Source: Leucobacter sp. 7(1)
GTDB lineage: Bacteria; Actinomycetota; Actinomycetes; Actinomycetales; Microbacteriaceae
Assembly: GCF_900163635.1 (NCBI RefSeq)
Contig: NZ_FUID01000066.1
Span: forward strand, 1 to 64,000
Direction: 5' to 3'
DNA: 64,000 nt
Made by a program: the position numbers and the translations under genes. Below are positions 61,936 through 64,000 of this stretch, piece by piece. Positions within the stretch are counted from its first letter, which is position 1, and each line of letters starts with the position of its first letter. A model generated the notes under the pieces. That model was given only the letters and a program-made list of their open reading frames with translations, had not been told where the DNA came from and did no database searches.

Positions 61936-62673
61936 ATGAGTGATCTGTTTTCAAGTCTTCCCGTGCGTCGTGTTGAAGAGCATCGTCTTGCCCCGATTAC
62001 ACGTGACTCCTGGCCTGCCACTATCCCCGCTGTGGGCCAGATTCTCGATCAGGGGCTTGATTTTTCGCCTCTGACGGTGTTTGTGGGCGAGAACGGTGCT
62101 GGCAAATCAACGATCGTCGAAGCGATTGCCGAGGCCTACGGGCTGGGAGTCGAAGGCGGAACCAGAAACTCGCTCCACCGAACCCAGCACACCGAATCAG
62201 GACTTGCCGACCACCTGCAACTCGTGCGCGGCGCAGGAAGCACCCGCCAGGGAGTATTCCTGCGAGCAGAGACGATGCACGGCCACTTTTCCTATCTCGA
62301 TGACGTGGGCATCTCTGGGAGGCACAACTTCCAAAGCCACGGCGAGTCCTTCATCGAGTTTTTCACCACTCGATCCCGGATCGGTGGCCTGTGGGTGTTC
62401 GATGAGGCCGAGTCTGCTCTGTCGTTCAACGGATGCCTCGTGTTGCTGGCGCACATTCGTGAACTCCTGGCAAGCGGTGCGCAGGTGATCATGTCCACTC
62501 ATTCGCCGATCCTCGCCTCCCTTCCCGAAGCGAAGCTCCTTGAAGTAGGCGAATGGGGGCTCCGAGCCAGCGAATACGACGAACTCGACATGGTGCAGAG
62601 CTGGCGATCATTTCTTGATGCACCTGGCCGTTATCTGCGCCACCTGACTACTGACAGCAGGCTGGACAACTGA
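61936..62673 (+). CDS. AAA-family ATPase (ABC-type, OLD-like)
   Basis: 245 aa, compact. Walker A GENGAGKST is near residue 51. Walker B is LWVFDEAES (about residue 155) and the His switch is in STHSPIL. I see no clear LSGGQ signature. Single-domain AAA proteins of this layout turn up in defence and mobile-element contexts, but some are housekeeping. No partner gene is obvious. Lies in the presumed integrated element. Confidence 0.8.
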   Translation: MSDLFSSLPVRRVEEHRLAPITRDSWPATIPAVGQILDQGLDFSPLTVFVGENGAGKSTIVEAIAEAYGLGVEGGTRNSLHRTQHTESGLADHLQLVRGAGSTRQGVFLRAETMHGHFSYLDDVGISGRHNFQSHGESFIEFFTTRSRIGGLWVFDEAESALSFNGCLVLLAHIRELLASGAQVIMSTHSPILASLPEAKLLEVGEWGLRASEYDELDMVQSWRSFLDAPGRYLRHLTTDSRLDN

Positions 62674-62809
62674 CTTGATTTGTCGCTGACGGGGAAAGCA
62701 CATCTCGTTCGCTTCTGCTCGATCCCTAGTGTGTGAAGGGCCACCTAAAGCGAGTGCGCTCGGCGGCGGCATTCGGGTTGCAGTGAGGAGGTATCGGTAG
62801 CCTGAGAGT

Positions 62810-63721
62810 ATGGGTGTTCGTGGATTTGCGCGTCGGTCGAATGATCCGAGCAGTGTCGTGCACGGAGTCGTCTCGACGGGGCTGGTTGCAGCGCTGGCGC
62901 TGGTTGAGCCGCGGAAACTCACCACCGGTCGCCGCCTTGGCTACCGGGTCGGGGTTGCCGCGGTGGCGGCGTGGACGATGTGGGTAAGCCTTCGCACCAG
63001 CAAGAACACCGGCCCCGATCTGCTCGGTCCTGTCGGACGTGTGGCGGTGACTACGGGAGCGGCGGGTGCGGTCTTTGGGTTTGCCGAAGCTGGTGAAGCC
63101 ATTGATGCGCGTCTTCACGATGGGCTTGTGCGCGTTGGCGCGAGAAGGCCCAGACTTTGGCTCGCCGCAGGTGAAGCGGCGCTCTCCGCGTTGGCGTGGT
63201 GGATGGGTCGTGTGAGCGATCGCGCTGGCGTCGATGATCTGGACGACTTCGAGGAACCGGAGCGCGCACTGATCGATATGCCTGCTGGTCTTCGAGAGAT
63301 GGCGTCGCATGTGCTGTCTGCGACGGATGGGCACGGTGCACCGGAGTTGCGGGAACAGCTTGCCGGGGCGCGTGTGGTCAGTTTTGGCGACGGGGCGCTC
63401 GATATATCGTTTGCGCAGTTCGACACGCCGAAGGGTCTGCCGCGGGCTGTGCCTGGGGATGCGACGTTCCCGGCTATCGGGGGCTTCCGCGCACTCGGAA
63501 ACCGCACCTTCGATATCCGCATCTTCGTTGAGGACGGCCGGTTGGAGAGCATCCGCATAGACGAGGGCGCGGACTGGTCAGACGAAGCACGAGACAGCTG
63601 GAACAACACCGGACGCGATCTGAGCGAGCTTATGGGGTGGCCTGCCCCAGGAGATATCGAGTTGCTCATCGAAACCGCCACAGGCTACAAACCGGTGACG
63701 AACCGACGGGATCCTCGATGA
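62810..63721 (+). CDS. Hypothetical membrane protein
   Basis: 303 aa. The N-terminal 130 residues hold two or three hydrophobic segments (VVHGVVSTGLVAALALV, GYRVGVAAVAAWTMWV, WLAAGEAALSALAWW). The rest is soluble (FGDGALDISFAQFDTP, FDIRIFVEDGRLESIRIDEG). No family recognised. TAGCCT lies 6 nt before the ATG: leaderless. Its stop overlaps the next gene's ATG. Confidence 0.65.
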   Translation: MGVRGFARRSNDPSSVVHGVVSTGLVAALALVEPRKLTTGRRLGYRVGVAAVAAWTMWVSLRTSKNTGPDLLGPVGRVAVTTGAAGAVFGFAEAGEAIDARLHDGLVRVGARRPRLWLAAGEAALSALAWWMGRVSDRAGVDDLDDFEEPERALIDMPAGLREMASHVLSATDGHGAPELREQLAGARVVSFGDGALDISFAQFDTPKGLPRAVPGDATFPAIGGFRALGNRTFDIRIFVEDGRLESIRIDEGADWSDEARDSWNNTGRDLSELMGWPAPGDIELLIETATGYKPVTNRRDPR

Positions 63722-64000
63722 ACGAAGATAGGACACGCATCATGGAGATGCTTCTGGCCGGTCCTCGTGGGCGACGGTTGCTGCTCGAGTTCGCGCTCGC
63801 ATCTGAGCGTCAACGCGACCCCGAGTATCGGGAGGAATCACTGACTGCGGGAGTGTTCCTCGCCTCGTACCATCTCGACCCGGGCAAGGGCACCTCGGTG
63901 CAACTGTTTGGTGACGTTGGTGCGGAGACTCAGGAAATCAGTCCCGCCGAGATCGCATCCCGTATGGGGGCCGTCCCGCTGGTTGAGGTGACGCCGGAGC
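63718..64000 (+). CDS. Hypothetical protein (3' truncated by window)
   Basis: ATG 63718 overlaps the previous stop (ATGA) and the frame stays open to the window end (94 residues visible, MNEDRTRIMEMLLAGPRGRR at the start). The visible part is charged and helical with no clear motif (LASYHLDPGKGTSVQLFGD). Probably works with the membrane protein it is coupled to. Confidence 0.7.
   Translation, partial: MNEDRTRIMEMLLAGPRGRRLLLEFALASERQRDPEYREESLTAGVFLASYHLDPGKGTSVQLFGDVGAETQEISPAEIASRMGAVPLVEVTPE

Overview
The window is a high-GC Gram-positive (actinobacterial) chromosome segment. It has a DUF222/HNH (13E12-type) gene, a complete kdp potassium operon, two giant sortase-anchored surface proteins, and many genes whose start codon lies 6-7 nt after a TANNNT -10 box (leaderless transcripts). 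The gene content fits Microbacteriaceae, perhaps a Leucobacter-like organism; this is inference from gene style, not a database match.

Layout, left to right. 1-1181: 3' part of a DUF222/HNH nuclease gene. 1655-2145: tagD behind a 16-bp repeat array. 2217-4939 (minus): three-gene polar amino-acid ABC importer. 5120-13039 (minus): kdpFABCDE plus a 27-codon ORF upstream of kdpF. 13274-26952 (minus): two surface proteins of about 2499 and 1988 aa with repeat domains and LVTTG/LAVTG sorting signals. 27419-32421: housekeeping and hypothetical genes (methyltransferase-like membrane protein, odd SDR, zinc-ribbon protein, PIG-L deacetylase, DUF6578-like protein). 32495-36094: flavin monooxygenase and zinc alcohol dehydrogenase divergent from a LysR gene.

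36126-46377 is a probable aromatic 2-hydroxy/2-oxo acid pathway: benzoylformate decarboxylase with all catalytic residues in register, a TRAP transporter (DctPQM), an aldehyde dehydrogenase, a ketopantoate-reductase-like enzyme, a LysR regulator, RidA and a GlcD-type FAD oxidase. The simplest reading is mandelate to benzoylformate to benzaldehyde to benzoate. 46500-57445 is a second ten-gene co-directional cluster: an unrecognised 567-aa protein, IclR regulator, unrecognised 234-aa protein, an M19-dipeptidase-like protein lacking usual metal ligands, a NitT/TauT-type ABC importer, a ThDP enzyme, an aldehyde dehydrogenase and an SDR. Its substrate is unknown, and it is the best candidate here for an undescribed pathway.

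57458-59558 holds four small minus-strand genes of the kind seen among immunity/SUKH proteins. At 59767-59808 there is a 3' fragment of a tRNA-Leu followed by its terminator. This looks like the attachment-site end of an integrated element that would run rightwards past 64000. It carries a PH-like protein, an HTH/Clp-N/START-like pair with overlapping divergent promoters, an AAA ATPase, and a membrane protein overlapping a final truncated gene.
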